This document shows, one piece after another, positions 20,880 to 34,400 of a DNA stretch of 64,000 nucleotides. The stretch comes from Nymphaea colorata (lineage: Eukaryota > Streptophyta > Magnoliopsida > Nymphaeales > Nymphaeaceae): contig NC_045140.1 in assembly GCF_008831285.2 (NCBI RefSeq), forward strand, positions 10,476,505 through 10,540,504. Direction: 5' to 3'. The notes beneath the pieces are model-generated. The model made no database searches and was not told the origin of the DNA. It saw nothing but the letters and a program-made list of their open reading frames with translations. The position numbers and the translations under genes were made by a program. Position 1 is the first letter of the stretch. Each line of letters opens with the position of its first letter.

Positions 20880-23572
20880 ATTTTCAATCGAAAGAACTCA
20901 AATCAAATATACCCATGATTTAGGTTATGTGGCATCGAAACATTTAATCTCTACCCATGAACAAACAGTTTCCATGACTTTGATTCATAAGAATGCTCCT
21001 TACTGGCATTTCTTTTTCCGATGCATGCCATTAATTGTCCTCTTAAGCAAAAAATCAGTGAGGTTAAGTTTATCTATATGTGAATGAGAAAGAACCAAAC
21101 ATTTATAGGATGTTAAAGGACACTTCTCTTGATCATAGATGCCATGAGCAACCCTAAAAGTGAGAAATTTAGCTTACATATAAAGTCCATCTATGATCAT
21201 CCTTTTCATTAGCTTCAGAGAAGAAGCATTAATGGGAGGCATTCCCCGGCATCCAGGCTTATGCTTTCTCAAACTTGTGGCTTAGCTAAGAAAAACTTTC
21301 TCAGGCACTCGACAAAAATCCTGCTTTCACTTTCTCAAATTTGTAGCAGCTTGTGAAAGTAGCTAAGCTATATAAGTAGACATTTTCTCAGGCACTCGAC
21401 AAAAATCCTGCTTTCACTTTCTCAAATTTGTAGCAGCTTGTGAAAGTGGCCAAGTTAAGTGAACACTTTCTCAGGTGCTGGACAAAATCTTGCTTTTACT
21501 TTCTTAAATTTGTAACAGCTTTTGAAAGGGGTTGAGCTGAGAAACAACTTTCCCAGGTACCTCGACAAGATATATCGGCCGCCTTCCTTAAGTACTTGGA
21601 ACTCTCATTCGTACTGTATGACAAGAAAACACATTTTAATACATCAAATCAAATGTATCTCGCCACCCACTAGCCCCACCTGTGTGAACAATTGGAAAGT
21701 GGGTGAAGGTGGGGAACAAAACAAGTTTCTTAGAGTTAATGCATTCCCCAGAATCTCTGCCAAAAGATCTAAAATTATGCCTCAACTTGTATATTTTTAA
21801 ACAAGGAGATCATTGTTTAATCAACTCAAAGTGCAGATTAGGAAAATCTGGCAAGAAAATTATACTCGTTACAATTGATTAGGCTTCAGAAAATTCAGGC
21901 CCGGTGCTCCTGATCGGTATCATTATTATCGAAGCATCATAGGTCAAAGATCCGGTAAAGCTCATTATATAATTCATTTGAACTTCAGAATTTTCAGATC
22001 AGATTGCACGCCCTGTCCATGGTGTGTGGGTGTGATCCAAGGCGTGTTTTGAATAAAGAACGGAATGGACCAGCCTCTGTTGGCCTAATCATGTTTGTTT
22101 AAGTTGGCATGCATGTGAAGGATCCAAAGTATCATTAATTTTGATCTATACCAGCCATTTTTTAAGGGAACTTTTGCTTGTAGTTTCAGAAAAGGGACTA
22201 CTTTTTTGCAATTTTTAAATGAATGGGTATGCTTTCATAAAAAACCCGTTAAATAAGAGCTTGAAATAGACAATACGTCAACCTGAAAAACAAAAACAGA
22301 AAAAAAAGAAAAACAATAGCTTATTCTTCTTTCTTTTATCAATTGCTAATTCGATATGGTAATTTGAAAAGATTGCAACTTATAAGGTCTTCCGTTTTTT
22401 TCAAGTTAATAGAAGTTTTTGCTTCAAGTCTTTGTTGGACAGTTTTCAAAAATGAGTGAGTCTAACGAAAAAGACCTCAAAAAAGGGTTGAAGGCGACTT
22501 GCATGGGTGCGTAAGGCATTCCACTATGGAATGCTCAAACCACCACCTAGTTTCTGACCCCACGCACATCAAATGGTTGGAGTACTCAACCATTGCAAGT
22601 AAAATACCCTAACAAATAATATACTTTACCAGATGTTTTTTTTTTTTTTCAATTTATAGGCAAAGGGCAGTACTAAAAATTCAAAAATTATTTTTTTTTG
22701 TTGAACATGAACAACCAAATATGGTGACTTTTTCATTTGTCTTTGATCTCTAACAAGATTGTTTTAAGATGTACATTTTGATATTCAAACTCTTAAGGAT
22801 GATTATAGGCTTGTTGGGTGACCGGGGTTTTTCACCACAAAAAAAAAAAAACTGAATCTCCACCCAACCTTTTATCCCTCCACGGTATATGGCTTGCTTT
22901 CGGTGTCTCAGGTGTCGCTCCTACCGTGCTTTAACTTGCATATCAGTGATACTCTTTTTGCAGCAAAGAGGATGGTGCCATGGGAGTTCGAACTAGGAAT
23001 CAGCCACCACCCGAACAGACTAGAGGCCTTGTAGTGGTCGAAATGCAAAGTCAAAGGTTTATTTGTCGGAGCAGCAGTTTTCAATATTCTCATTATTAGA
23101 GATCTTATTTTCTCTTTTTTTGTGATTCTACTATGAGCGCTTTGGAAACTAAGATGAACTTACAAAAAATTATGGTCAAAGCATGATCAGCTCCTAAAAA
23201 ATGTCACAGTATTATCACCTTAATATTGGAACCGTGATCTCTAAGCACTACGAAAATTGAAATCTGCTGGCTGTACGATGTTGTCCGATGTCTAAATATG
23301 TATTTAAACCCATCACTAACAGGACCATAAAACCGTTGCCATATCATAAACTGTTACGTTGTGCTTTCAACGGTGGTTTTTAAGTAATTGGTCATTCGGC
23401 AACATATAGTAGCTGGCTTATTTCAAATCCTCTTTGAACTACATAAAAATATTATAAATTAATTGGGTTTTAGAGTACTTTACTTACAATTATTAACTGT
23501 TTAGAGACACTAACGGAGCCAGAAATTTAATTTTTTGATGAAGGCACTCATTCAATACCTATAATTTCAATC
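20879..23572. other. Intergenic apart from a tandem array
   Basis: Apart from the 80-87-bp repeats at 21265-21560, this is AT-rich sequence without a convincing gene. Short homopolymer runs occur near 22639, 22690 and 22840. A 'cggagccagaaattt' word at about 23515-23530 resembles a hAT terminus without a partner. Confidence 0.4.
21265..21560. repeat. 80-87-bp degenerate tandem array, about 3.5 copies
   Basis: The word 'tcaggcactcgacaaaaatc' or variants starts at 21301, 21388, 21471 and about 21551. Each unit contains 'ctttcactttctcaaattt' and then 'gtagcagcttgtgaaag', so every monomer has its own CTTTCAC/GTGAAAG inverted pair. The second copy is closest to the first; the later copies are more diverged. 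Confidence 0.85.
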
Positions 23573-24140
23573 AAATATATCAAAACATTAACATATATAT
23601 TAAATTAATTTTGCGAAGCACAAATTGGGCTTAGACAGACCTTCTATGAACAAGTTTTTATATCAATACCCAAAAATATTTACAATTTTAAGTCACAAGA
23701 TAGAAGGAAATGAAGAGGAAAACTTGGAAAAAAGAAAAAGAAGCCTTCCTAGGTTCTGCCACCGGCAAGCCCTTTATGTGTTACGTGCTACCATGAGAAC
23801 CCGTGTTCCACCGTCTCACCAAAGAGGTATTTTTATCTTTTTATAAGAATTTAGTTTTTTGAATTTCATTTTTATCTTTATAGTGGAAGGTTTTAACAAT
23901 CAAATATATCAAAACATTAACATATATATTAAATTAATTTTGTGCAACATATGTTGGGTTTAGACAGACCATCTATGAACAAGTTTTTATATCAATACAT
24001 AAAAACCTTTTTTGTGTTAGGTGTTACCATTCTGCCGTTTCACCAAAGAGGTATTTTTATCCTTTTAAAAGACATTAGTTTTTTGAATTTCATTTTTATT
24101 TTTATAATGCAAGGCCTTAGCAATCAAATATATCAACACA
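23573..24140. repeat. Tandem duplication of about 326 bp, plus a partial third copy
   Basis: 'caatcaaatatatcaaaac' through 'gacagacc.tctatgaacaa' occurs from 23573 and again from 23899. The downstream 'caccaaagaggtattttta' segment occurs at about 23817, 24041 and, as a third partial copy, 24427. The copies differ by small indels. It may derive from the hAT-like terminus at about 23515. Confidence 0.75.
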
Positions 24141-24549
24141 TGTACGTCGACAATTAGAGTGTTATACATCCACCGCTTGTAATACACAAGAGTAGCATCT
24201 ATATGAATTTATTTGAAGACTAAACTTTCATCTGTCCACCAACTATGTTATGCCCTTCTAAACAACAGTAAAAGTTATGAAATTAAACCAGATTCATCAA
24301 AATCATAAAATCATGGAAAACCTGAGAACAAGTAACCTTATGACAATATGTAATTTTTCTTCTTTAAAAGAAGAGGAATTGGCAATTCAGACTGAATTAT
24401 ATGATCTGGAGGGTTCCGCCGTCTCACCAAAGGGGTATTTTTATTATTTTATAAGAAATTATTTTTTTGAATTTCTCTTTTATCTTTACAGAGAAAGGCC
24501 TTCCTTAATTTATTATCAAGGGTATTTTTGACCTCTAACACACCGCCAT

Positions 24550-27037
24550 CATATAATTTGTTCTGCTTTCCAAGGTTGACAGCGCGCAGCAGCAAAGTAA
24601 TTCGATGTAAGAAGTGCAGCATGGCAAGTGGCCGACGGTCTTGTTGACTTTGCGGTCCACGAAATAAATAAAAGAAAGAAGCTTAGATCACATAGTATCA
24701 TTATGTACCTATATAAAACCATGGAAGCTATAGACTCCGCCAGAAGTTTTGTGGTGGTGAAGTCTACAGCATCCAATTAAAGGAGTTAAGTTTATGATTT
24801 TCAAAATGAAGTCAGTCAAGAAAATTCAATATCGGCAATGAGTTTACTTAGCTCCAACTTGCCCAAGGGAAAGTATATATTTCCGAAGCATTACCCTTAA
24901 ACATTTAGTCATAATAAAAAAAATTAATCATAATAAATAAACATATTAAACTCTTTTTATATTGTTAAGAAAACAACTTAAGTATCTAAACTTTATTAAC
25001 TTAAATTATTATTACTAAGCGTTCTTAAGCAAAAATCAAGTATCACGTCGATTAATTCATACTAGCATTTTAATTATGTAGGGTAATACCAATTTTTTTT
25101 TTTTGCATTTAATGATATTTAGACTGGTTATTTTTCATTAATACAGAAAGAAATTAGGTGAATATTTTTTCCTTAACGTTGGAGTCTTTAGGCACATTCC
25201 ACATTTTTCATTTTAGAGGGCAAAATAATAAGTTTTTAGTAACCTTACAAACAGATTCAAAGAAACAAATTAAGTTACGGGTCTTTTTAATTAACCATCA
25301 GAAAGACTAAGTCTGCTTTTTAAATATACAATATAGAAATTAGCTTAGGTGTGTTATTCATGACCACTTAAACTTTTACGTGTATCTTTGAAATTCCTCT
25401 TCAGCCGCCCGCCTTTAAAAAAGTGAAGAAAAAGACAAGTATGCCCCTCATTGCCGGTGTTTGCTAGTAGATGAAAATGATAGCAAAACTATACATGATA
25501 GATGAGTTTCCCTACCTTTCACTTCTTAGTCAATTAATATATTATTTTAAATTGAATTGGTCAAATGTTACTTTTCAATATTTAGCAAAATATTTCTTCC
25601 TACGGACAGTTTTTTTTCTTAATCCCGAAAAAGACAATCAAGTTTCAGAGTTTCTCAAATGCCATGCAGGTTCGAGATTTTATGTTAAAACTTTGGCATC
25701 TTCGAAGGTATCCTTTTGAAGAAGAAGAAAAAAGATGCCTTTTCCTGAAATTAGGAGCAAAGGTTGGCTCCAAATATAAATTTTACACTTCGTTTTCTTT
25801 TCGTAAAGTAGACTTCAGAACATTGCCTACGGTGCTTTTTGCCTGCCCCTATCCTCTCTAATGTCGCATTTTCAAAAGCTTTGCCACCAGATTTTTGACG
25901 AATGGATATTGGCAAGTGCAGCATTATGTGAGATAAGATAACAATCAAGTCTTTTCAGAAGACCAACAAGAGTGGTGCTTATATAAAAGGGTGACCACCG
26001 CCTCATTGACCACAAAAAAAAGTGAAATAATGAGATAATCTAGGATTATCCCAATGAGGTTCGGGACAGACTTGACACCCAGACATTTGTACATTTGCAG
26101 GCTACAGAATTGGAACTGTTGGTACTTTATCCCAATTAAGGCAATTCCTTGTCTTGGAATATATAAAGGACATGTATCCAAATCGGCCTAGATGAAGTGC
26201 CTCCACTTGAGAGACATTGATCAAACGGGCCGATGGCCGGGTCCACCTGTGGTGCCAAGATGAGGGAAAGTATATTCCAATATTTTAGCTACCTTTTCCC
26301 CTTGCATGAGTTTTATTCAATATGTTACCAGTTTTCTACTTGCTACACAGGGAACTGTACCTGCGTTGGCACATACTGTCGCTCCCTTATCAGCGTAAAA
26401 CTCTACTTAGCCCTCAACCCCGACGCATTCTTTGGCTGGTATAGAGAACTGACGTCCACATAGCAAAACAGGTTATGTGCTGGGAGGTCATGCAGGGAAA
26501 ATTGGTGCACTGGAAATGACCAAAATACCTTCATTGAATTAATAAAAAGAAACTTTAAAAATGGTAAAAATGGATTGTAAAAAAGTGACTATGTCTAAAA
26601 TGTCTGATCCTTTATGAAAAAAAAAAAAAAATCAAAAATGCTACCATCCCCCTTTGGTGTATATTTGTTATGTGCACACTTCCATGCAAGCAACTCCATT
26701 TAGTGCTTGGACGATGCTAAGTTGTTAGCTGCAATAGTCACCACAGTGCCCGCTCACATCAACCTTAATTTGGACATGAGAAGCTCAATATTTTTCTTTT
26801 TGGGTTTAATTGATCGTTGCCTTTCACCTGGGCTCTCTTATCCTTTTTCATCTCACACGACACACATACACACCCACGAGAGTGAGTTGCGTGCAGAGTG
26901 GTGTACCCAAGATATATATGCAAAAAAAAAGAGGATAGGAGTTGGGATATTTTGAAAATTATTTGAAAAGAAATGTCATCTTTTAGTCTCTAGTTTTTTT
27001 GGTTTCCTTTTTTGTCCCTGCAAAAAGTTCTCTTTTC
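24550..27037. other. Intergenic, no gene recognised
   Basis: AT-rich. Open frames of 60-85 codons on both strands lack family motifs and have random composition. No RNA gene or intact element found. Confidence 0.4.
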
Positions 27038-27043
27038 CTATTA

Positions 27044-27389
27044 GTTAATAAAACACACACACACAATCTAAGGAGAAAGAAGAGGACACAAGATGTAACC
27101 TGGTTCAGCTGAGAAGCAGCCTACGTCCATGATGGAGAACTCTCTCTTTTATTTTGAACACTCCCACAAAGGAGAGTAGTAGTATTTATTTATGCTCATT
27201 TTACACATTTGAGATCCTTGATTTTAGGAACTAGATTCATATGGTGATTAAGTGTTTGGCAACGTTATAGGAGTTGATATTGGAAATGATATCTTTCTTA
27301 TTTAGAGAAGATTCTCAGCTTTAGATAACTCTTATTGTTTGGAAATAGTATCTGCCATATCTTTTCCCTTATAACCGTAAATCTTATAA
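27044..27389 (-). repeat. 3' LTR of the Copia element
   Basis: About 346 bp, aligning throughout with 34612-34951. On the minus strand the LTR begins next to the polypurine tract and ends TTATTAAC. The left flank carries the target duplication 'ctatta'. The 'atggagaactct' and 'ttccctttataacc'-like blocks are shared with the other LTR. Confidence 0.92.
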
Positions 27390-27398
27390 TTCTCCCAC
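27390..27398 (-). other. Polypurine tract
   Basis: The minus strand reads GTGGGAGAA directly before the 3' LTR, the expected plus-strand DNA primer site of an LTR retrotransposon. Confidence 0.75.
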
Positions 27399-27471
27399 AA
27401 GCTAATCTTGGTGTCGACAAGATTGAACTTGTTCCTTAGATAAGTAAGCTGTGGTCAAGACAATGCTTTAG

Positions 27472-28117
27472 TTAAGATATCAGCCAATTGTTCCTTTGAT
27501 GTGACGAACTCGATTTGAACCTCCTTTTGACTACTTTCTCTCTAACAAAGTGAAAGTCAATTTCAATATGTTTTGTTTTTGCATGAAAAACAGGATTAGC
27601 GGTAAGGTAAGTGGCTCTAAGATTATCACATCTGAGTATTGGTGGTGCTATAATGTCAATCTTGAGTTCTTTGAGAAGTGATTTCAACCAAACAAGTTCT
27701 AAACCGACTGTTGCAAGAGCTTTATATTAAGCTCCGGTGCTTGAACAAGCTATTGTATGCTATTTCATTGATTCCCAAGAGATAATATTTCCTCCAAGAA
27801 GAATAGCAAATCCACTAGTTGATCTCCTATCATCTGGGCAACTAGCCCAATCGGCATATGCTTCTAACATCATAGACTTGTTTCTTTGAATTTGAAGGCC
27901 ATACATGCTCGTGCCCTGTAGGTACCGAAGAATGCATTTGACATGTCTCCGATGAATATAAATTTGCATGCTTTATTAACAACAAAGACAATATTTGGTT
28001 GAGTGAGGGTGACATACTGCAAGGCTCCAACAATGTTCCTATAAAGAGTGGCATCCACAAGTCTTTACCCTTCATGTCATGAGAGAGGTAATTTGGGAAC
28101 AGCAGGGGTAATGACAA
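27472..28117 (-). pseudogene. Copia RNase H and connection domain, broken
   Basis: Readable in three frames: YRNIVGALQYVTLTQPNI (about 28050-27990), then the AYADWASCPDDRRSTSGF block with its Asp residues (about 27860-27810), and at the 3' end [18 protein letters not shown] followed by [14 protein letters not shown] (27650-27560). These are the classic Copia RNase H motifs. At least two frameshifts separate them, so no functional enzyme is made. Confidence 0.88.
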
Positions 28118-28132
28118 CTTTACATTTCTCCA

Positions 28133-28990
28133 TCACAGCCTTGTTAAGAATGTCAATGATATATTTCTTTGAGAAAGAACAAGATGGTCTTTGTCGAAGT
28201 GCATCTCGATTCCAAGGAAGAAGTCGATTTGCCCTAAGTCCTTAAGGGAGAAATGTTGTCCAAGCTTTTCTAAAAAAATTTGTATCTCTATCTTGGAGCT
28301 GCCAGTCAAAATACTGTCATCGACATAGATCAAGAAATAAATAGTGGTGGAAGTAGAATCACATATAAATAGTGACGAGTCAGATTGTGATTCTTGAAAT
28401 CCTTGACTAATAAGAAACTGCTTCAAGCTATCAAACCATGCTCGAGGAGCTTGTTTGAGTCCATAAAAAAATTTTTTGAGTCTGCAGACATGATTAGGCA
28501 ATTTTGAATCTTCAAAACCCAGAGGTTGGATCATAAAGACTTCTTCTTTCAATGTCATGTGATGAAATACATTGTTCACATCGAGTTGTTAAATGCACCA
28601 CCCATGACTGAAGGTAATAGACAAGACAAGGCGAATAGTAGTTGGTTTAATAACCTAATTGAAAATATCAAAATAATTCACTCCTTTTCTTTGATTATAT
28701 CCTTTGGCCACTAATCTGGCCCTATATCTTGTCACAGTTCCATCAAAGTGTTGCTTGATTTTGTAGACCCATTTGCATCCAATGACATTAAAGTGAGACT
28801 ATCTTGACACAAGTTTCCATGTTTCATTTTTGTAGAGGGCATTCATCTCGCTTTTCACCCAGTTAGGATTCTGTTGAGCCTCTTTAGTTTCAGGAATGGT
28901 TTGGGTCAAGTGGATGAAGACTCTAGGCCGACGAGTTCCATCTTGGGACCTCATGTTGGGCTGCTGGATTAAAAGGGATTAGGATCAGTT
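28133..28990 (-). pseudogene. Copia reverse transcriptase, broken
   Basis: The frame 28579-28133 contains KEEVFMIQPLGF, RLKKFFYGLKQAPRAWFD, the catalytic YVDD box in IYFLIYVDDSILTG, and SLKDLGQIDFFLGIEM. These are palm and connection motifs of Copia RT in order. Upstream, to about 28990, the fingers region (around VYKIKQHFDGTVTRYRAR) is recognisable but has stop codons. The YVDD box is intact, but the reading frame is not. Confidence 0.9.
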
Positions 28991-29477
28991 TGGACTACTG
29001 GACAAAAATAATTTTGAGGGATGTGGTATCGACTTGGTTGGTTAGGAATAAGTTTGGGCAACTCAATAAGGGGTGAACTCATCTTAGACTTGACAATAGG
29101 TCTAGGTTTAATGCACTCATAAATAGACAACTTTAGGCAACTTGAAATGTTTGCTGAGTAACGGAGGAATCACAATGAGAGTATAGAAAATTTCCTTCAT
29201 CAAATATAACATATCTAGATATGATGGCATGATTGGAAACTAGATTATAACATATATAACCTTTATGGCAGCTTCCATAGCCAATGAAGACAAGCTTGAG
29301 CTTTGAGTTCTAATTTTGAAGCACGTCTAGGACCATTCAAAGGATATATGGTACATCCAAAGTTCTTATGTGATCATATTTGGGAACTTCATGCAAGATC
29401 TTCTCATACAAAGTCATTTGCAAATCTGCAATGGGCAACTTGTTAATAAAATGAATAACTGTTTTAAAAACATCAAA

Positions 29478-30376
29478 TCAGAATCTCTGTGGCATATTGA
29501 CATGAATAATCATGGTAAGTCTCATTTCCACTAAATGTCTATGTTTTCTTTCTATTATTCCATTCTGCTGCGATGTAAAAGGACATATCCATCGACGAAT
29601 ACCTTGGTTTTCAAGGAATGTGGTAAACTCTTTGCTCAATTCCCCTCCTCCATCTGAATGAAAATTTTTAATTTTTTTCTCAAGTTGGCGCTCCACTATG
29701 TTTAAGAAAGCTTTAAAACACGGAAACATATCACACTTTTCTTGGACAAGGTAAAGATCCATGAGAACAGAGAATAGTCGTCAACTATTAAAAAATAATA
29801 CATGTATCGTTCTCGTGAAGCACATGGTGCTGGGCCCCATAGATCAACATGCCACACTTCAAGTGGTTTAGTCGCATGAAATTCAACTTTAGAAAAAGGA
29901 ATTTTATGCATTTTTTCAAGCACACATGGAGAACAAAGATCCAATTTATATTTGTCCTCAATAGAATTCAAACCAGCAGCTTTCAAGGAGTTCAATAATT
30001 GAAAGTGAGCATGTCCTACATGCAAATGCCATAACTGAAAATCAGAGCAAAAATTTTGTGAAATTAAAGAAGCATTACTAGTTTTTAATTGACCATCTTC
30101 AATGTTGGTTGGATTGCCTTTAGAGTTATTTCTCTCTTTCGTCCATCTATAGGGTCCTCCTTTCCCAATCAGTCCCGTGTGAAGGATCTCGCATGTCTGC
30201 ACATTCTTAACAATAAAGCCATTATAGGAAAATTCAATAAAGCATTGATAGTTTGTGATAAACCTTGCTACTGACATAAGATTCTTGTGTGCCTCAAGGG
30301 CATGCAACACATTTTTCAAAACAAAGGATGATTTATTGTTTGGTAGGGACATGTTTCCTATAGTTTTAATTAGCAA
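29478..30376 (-). pseudogene. Copia integrase, broken by a frameshift
   Basis: The frame 30376-29702 carries the GAG-pre-integrase block LWHLHVGHAHFQLL, the zinc-binding CSPC pair and the first catalytic Asp in VWHVDLWGPA. The frame 29762-29478 carries the second Asp in NFHSDGGGEL and the Glu in QQNGIIERKHRHL. All three DDE residues survive, but a frameshift around 29700-29760 splits the domain. Confidence 0.9.
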
Positions 30377-30409
30377 CTTACTACCATTACTAACAATAAT
30401 AGAATTAGA

Positions 30410-31406
30410 TCAATGATAAGGGACATTTGAGTTCGTCACATGGTGGGAGGCACCTCTGTCTGGATACCAGGCTGAGTCTTGAGTATTGTTGGCAATTTCT
30501 TGGCTACTAGATGCCTCATCAAATTTTCTCATGTTGAGTGCCATGGCCATGAATGCCTTCGAAATATCATAGCACTGTCGAGCTGTGTGATTTCTTCTTC
30601 CACAGTATTGGCAAGTCACTCATTGGCTGAACTTGTTATTATTATTGTTCCTACCACAGTTTCCTCTTCCTCCATTATGGCCTTTATCCATGCCACTATT
30701 GTAACCACTGCGCCCATGCCCCTGTTCTACAACAAAGGCAGTGGCTATGGCTTCAACCTGGGTTAGTTGGGGTGAGAAAAGCATCCAAAGACACCACTCT
30801 TGAGTGAACAACATATTATATAATTCAGACCGTGAAGGCAGATGTTTAAAAGCAGTAACCGCTGCAATGAAAGACTCATATTCAGAACTCAACCCATTCA
30901 AAGAATAAAGAACAAGATCTATATTTGAGACAAAGTGCTGCATGGTACTAAGAGAATCATTTAAAAAACTAATGTATTGAAGGTAATCAGTCATAGATGT
31001 TCCTTCTTTCTTGATGTTTTGTACATCTCTTTTCAATTGAATAATATGAAGATTATTTTGCGACATAGACTGTTTTTCAAAGATGCGCCAGACATCTCTA
31101 ACCGTGCCAACACAAACTAGTTGTGACATAACTGGTTGAGTTGTAGTGACTTTGATCTAACTTAATGCAAGTTGGTCTTCACGATACCATACATCATAAG
31201 CAGAATTTTCTTGTGTGTGTACTTCATCAAGAAATTCAGGAGAAGCAAGACACTTCCCATTAACGTACTTGATTAGGTTTTGACCCTTCATAACACTTTC
31301 AATTTGAGAATGCCAGAGAAGGTAATTTAATCGATCAAGCTTAACTGAAACCAGACTTGAAAAGACATTCCATTGTAAACTTGATGCAACAGGAGTAGTT
31401 CGGGAG
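30410..31406 (-). pseudogene. Copia gag (3' part), zinc knuckle and protease, broken
   Basis: Reading from 31406: RTTPVASSLQWNVF and VKLDRLNYLLWHSQIESV start the gag UBN2-type domain. It continues through 31129-30620 (VWRIFEKQSMSQNN, LNGLSSEYESFIAAV). One TGA separates this from the zinc knuckle CQYCGRRNHTARQC (CX2CX4HX4C). The protease follows as WYPDRGASHHVT, where the active-site Asp-Ser-Gly reads Asp-Arg-Gly. The first part of gag lies beyond the nested insertion (34582-34517). Confidence 0.9.
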
Positions 31407-34400
31407 TGTAATCACCCCAATTTTTTTCAAAAAGACTACGTTCTTTTACCCAAACACAAAACTCAACTTTAGATCTAAGATTTAAATCTAAATTCAATTC
31501 TTGGATCCAAATTAGATCTGAAACCCAAGTTCAGATCCATGTCAAGTATTTCAAACTCAAAATTCGAAATCGAGTTCGAAACGACAAAATTTGAATTTAT
31601 GAATGCCTCGCATGCATAGACCTTCCATTTCTTTTAAGGTCTCATTCTTACACCAAAATGTGTCACTAAGCCTAAGTTACAAGTTGGAATGAGTCGACAA
31701 CCGATTGAACCCAAATCGGATTTAAAACGAGTTCAAAGTCTCTTAAAACCCGAACACAACTTATTAATATTATATGACCCGGTTTTTTATGGAGACTGGG
31801 ACGAGACGCCCGAGTCAATAGCATTTAATGATCTGCTAAACTGGTTCAACCAAAAGAGCCCTGCGCGAAGACACTAGCCTCCAATCCCTGACACTTCAGC
31901 TTCCGACGGACCGCACAAGCTTTAGGCAGTCGACATCAGGTGACCGGCCGGAGACTGTGATGCTTTTCGGTGAAGCTGCTACACCTCTGTACCAACGACT
32001 CACCACCACTGATCAAGTGGAGTTCCTTGCTGCAGCAAAATGAAGCGGACGACAGACAACATTAGGTGAACAAAACTTCAGGCATCGAGCGCGCAACTCT
32101 TCTCAGGCGACCGATTCCAGTAGAAGATTCTGATGCACCTCATGGGAGACCAGCAGCAGGCAACTTGAGATTCTGGCAGGCATGGCCTGAATCATGGTCG
32201 GCATGGCCGAGCACAGTTGATGGGCAAGGCGTGCAACAACAGAGGGGCGGTGTGGGCGACCGGTTGTCTGCATCACTCATCCTGTCTAGTGGCTCCTTCC
32301 AACAAGCAGAGTTTCGATGTTCGGTAGCTCTGCTCAAGCGTCTGCACGAGCTACAGGAGGGCAGCGCCAGACAACCAACAGGCGAAAGGAAGCCATCAGG
32401 GTGTCTTCCTTTTGATCGCATCGCCCGACCCCAGGAAGGATGGAGTTCCAACAATGCAACAAACGACAACACTCATTCGATCGGGCAATACTCCTTCTCC
32501 TCTCCCACAGTCGTCAGCACGAGCCAGCCTCGCCTCTACATAATCTCCTCCCTACATTGTAGTTTGGGAGAGCTTCTGATCGTCGTGGTAATCCAACCAA
32601 TTTCTGTAATAACAGAGGGGATTTTCAATGCCTAAACCACCAGAAATCTTGAACATTGGCTCACAAATGTTGTGATTCCACTTGCCCCAAAATACTCCAA
32701 AAATTTGGCGATTCCCCTAATCCCTGGTGACTACTCCAGCGGGCATTCGCCCTCTAATTGCCCAGACCAGGTTCTCTGCCTCCTGCAGTTCCAATGAGCC
32801 CAAGCTCATCCGGTGCCATGGCTCCCACCGGCCAGAATCAATTGATCTCCCATCGCCGGTCTGGTTCCTGCAGAAGCCCTCCCCTGTTCGCACGAGAGAG
32901 GAAACAACGGCTGTTCTGCTGGGTGGCAATGTCAGCTTTAGTGATCATTCACTGAGATATTGCACAGGCGTGACCCTAGGTGCGTTGCGGTTCCAACGGT
33001 CTGGAGCTTGACCCCATCCGATGTCGAAGTCGGTGAGAATAACAAGTTTTCCAGCAGCCTGTTTTTGTGATCGATGACCCTGCTACTGTAGAATACAACT
33101 CTATTCAAAAAGCCATATCTTTGGATCCCACATCAAATAATTGCAAGGGTGGACTCTTCATCTTTCTGACTCCCACACGGTTCCAATGAGCCATAGAGTG
33201 CGTAAATCCGAGCTGGAAGCAAAAATCTGTAGATCTGCAAAGGAGGCTCTGTCTTTCGACAGACCAAGCCTATGAACTTGCGACAACCACAAGAATAACC
33301 CCTGTTTCGTGGCCTCTACCATCCATCTCCACTGTGGTTTCTCTCTCTCATTGGGTCCATGGCGTGCCTGACTTTTCCACCTTTCCAACGCGCCATAGCA
33401 GGTCGCAATCCAAGCTTGGAGGAGGAAGTAGCGGCATCTGGAAGCTGCACTTGTTTGTTGGCATCAACAGGCACAGACCGGTGCCGGGGAGGAGCTTGCT
33501 ACCTCGCCCTCCTCGGCTGAGTCATTTCCGCATCTTTCGGATGACCAATCCATGTATTGGTCTATGTTTGGTAACCAAATCTGCTTCTTTCCCTACTGAT
33601 TGTGCTTTGTTGAAGAACATTGACTGCTGTCTTCTTGGTTGCACAACTGAGCTGAAGTGGAGCTGAACATACGGGTACCCGACTACTTTTCAAGACGCTC
33701 CTTTTCCAGCAATATCCCTAGTCACTGGCGACCGCTCTAAGATCTTTCGAAGTAAGAGTTCTTCTTCTAAATCAATCTCGTTGGAGGTACGTGATCAATA
33801 TCTCATTCCATTTCTTTCTCTCTTCTTCATCTACCCATGGCCATATGAGATGACTCTCAAATCTCTTTTGGAGTCAAGAAGTTATGCTCGAGTGCGTCAG
33901 AAACATGAGAAGATAAGACAATATTTCATTTTATGATTGAAACATGTTTTCTCTTTTTTTTTGAATGTTGTTTTGAGAAATTATTCATGCATAGTTGCTT
34001 ATTTTTTCCGATTTATATGTGAATACATGGCGAGAATGAGAACATGGTTTGAGATTTTCTCTTTATTTTTATGTTAGTTAAGCACCACTCTAAAAAACTT
34101 ATGCAAGATGAGATGGAGTTCTAACTAGGTAATAACCAAATTAGAGCAAAATCTCAAACCTACTTAAAGTCTTAAGAGAACACTAAGGTGACTTCAAAAG
34201 TGATCTCCAAAGTTTTCCAAATATTTATAAAGATTCTTCAATTCAAAATTTCTCAAATCAAAATGTTTTACCATTTCAAAAGATTCTTCAAAACTTTCTC
34301 ACAAGTTTGAAACATCAAATCTTCAGCATTTTTTCAAATACAACACCACTTTTAGAATGAAAAAGATGTTTAAGCAAAAATAAAATATATCAACATTAAC

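Noticed and set aside
21265-21560. CRISPR-like array
   Set aside because: Whole units repeat without unique spacers, the copies are degenerate, and the genome is a plant.
32066-32635. 189-codon plus-strand ORF in the nested insertion
   Set aside because: GC-rich DNA with open frames on both strands and no recognisable motif. Treated as non-coding element sequence.
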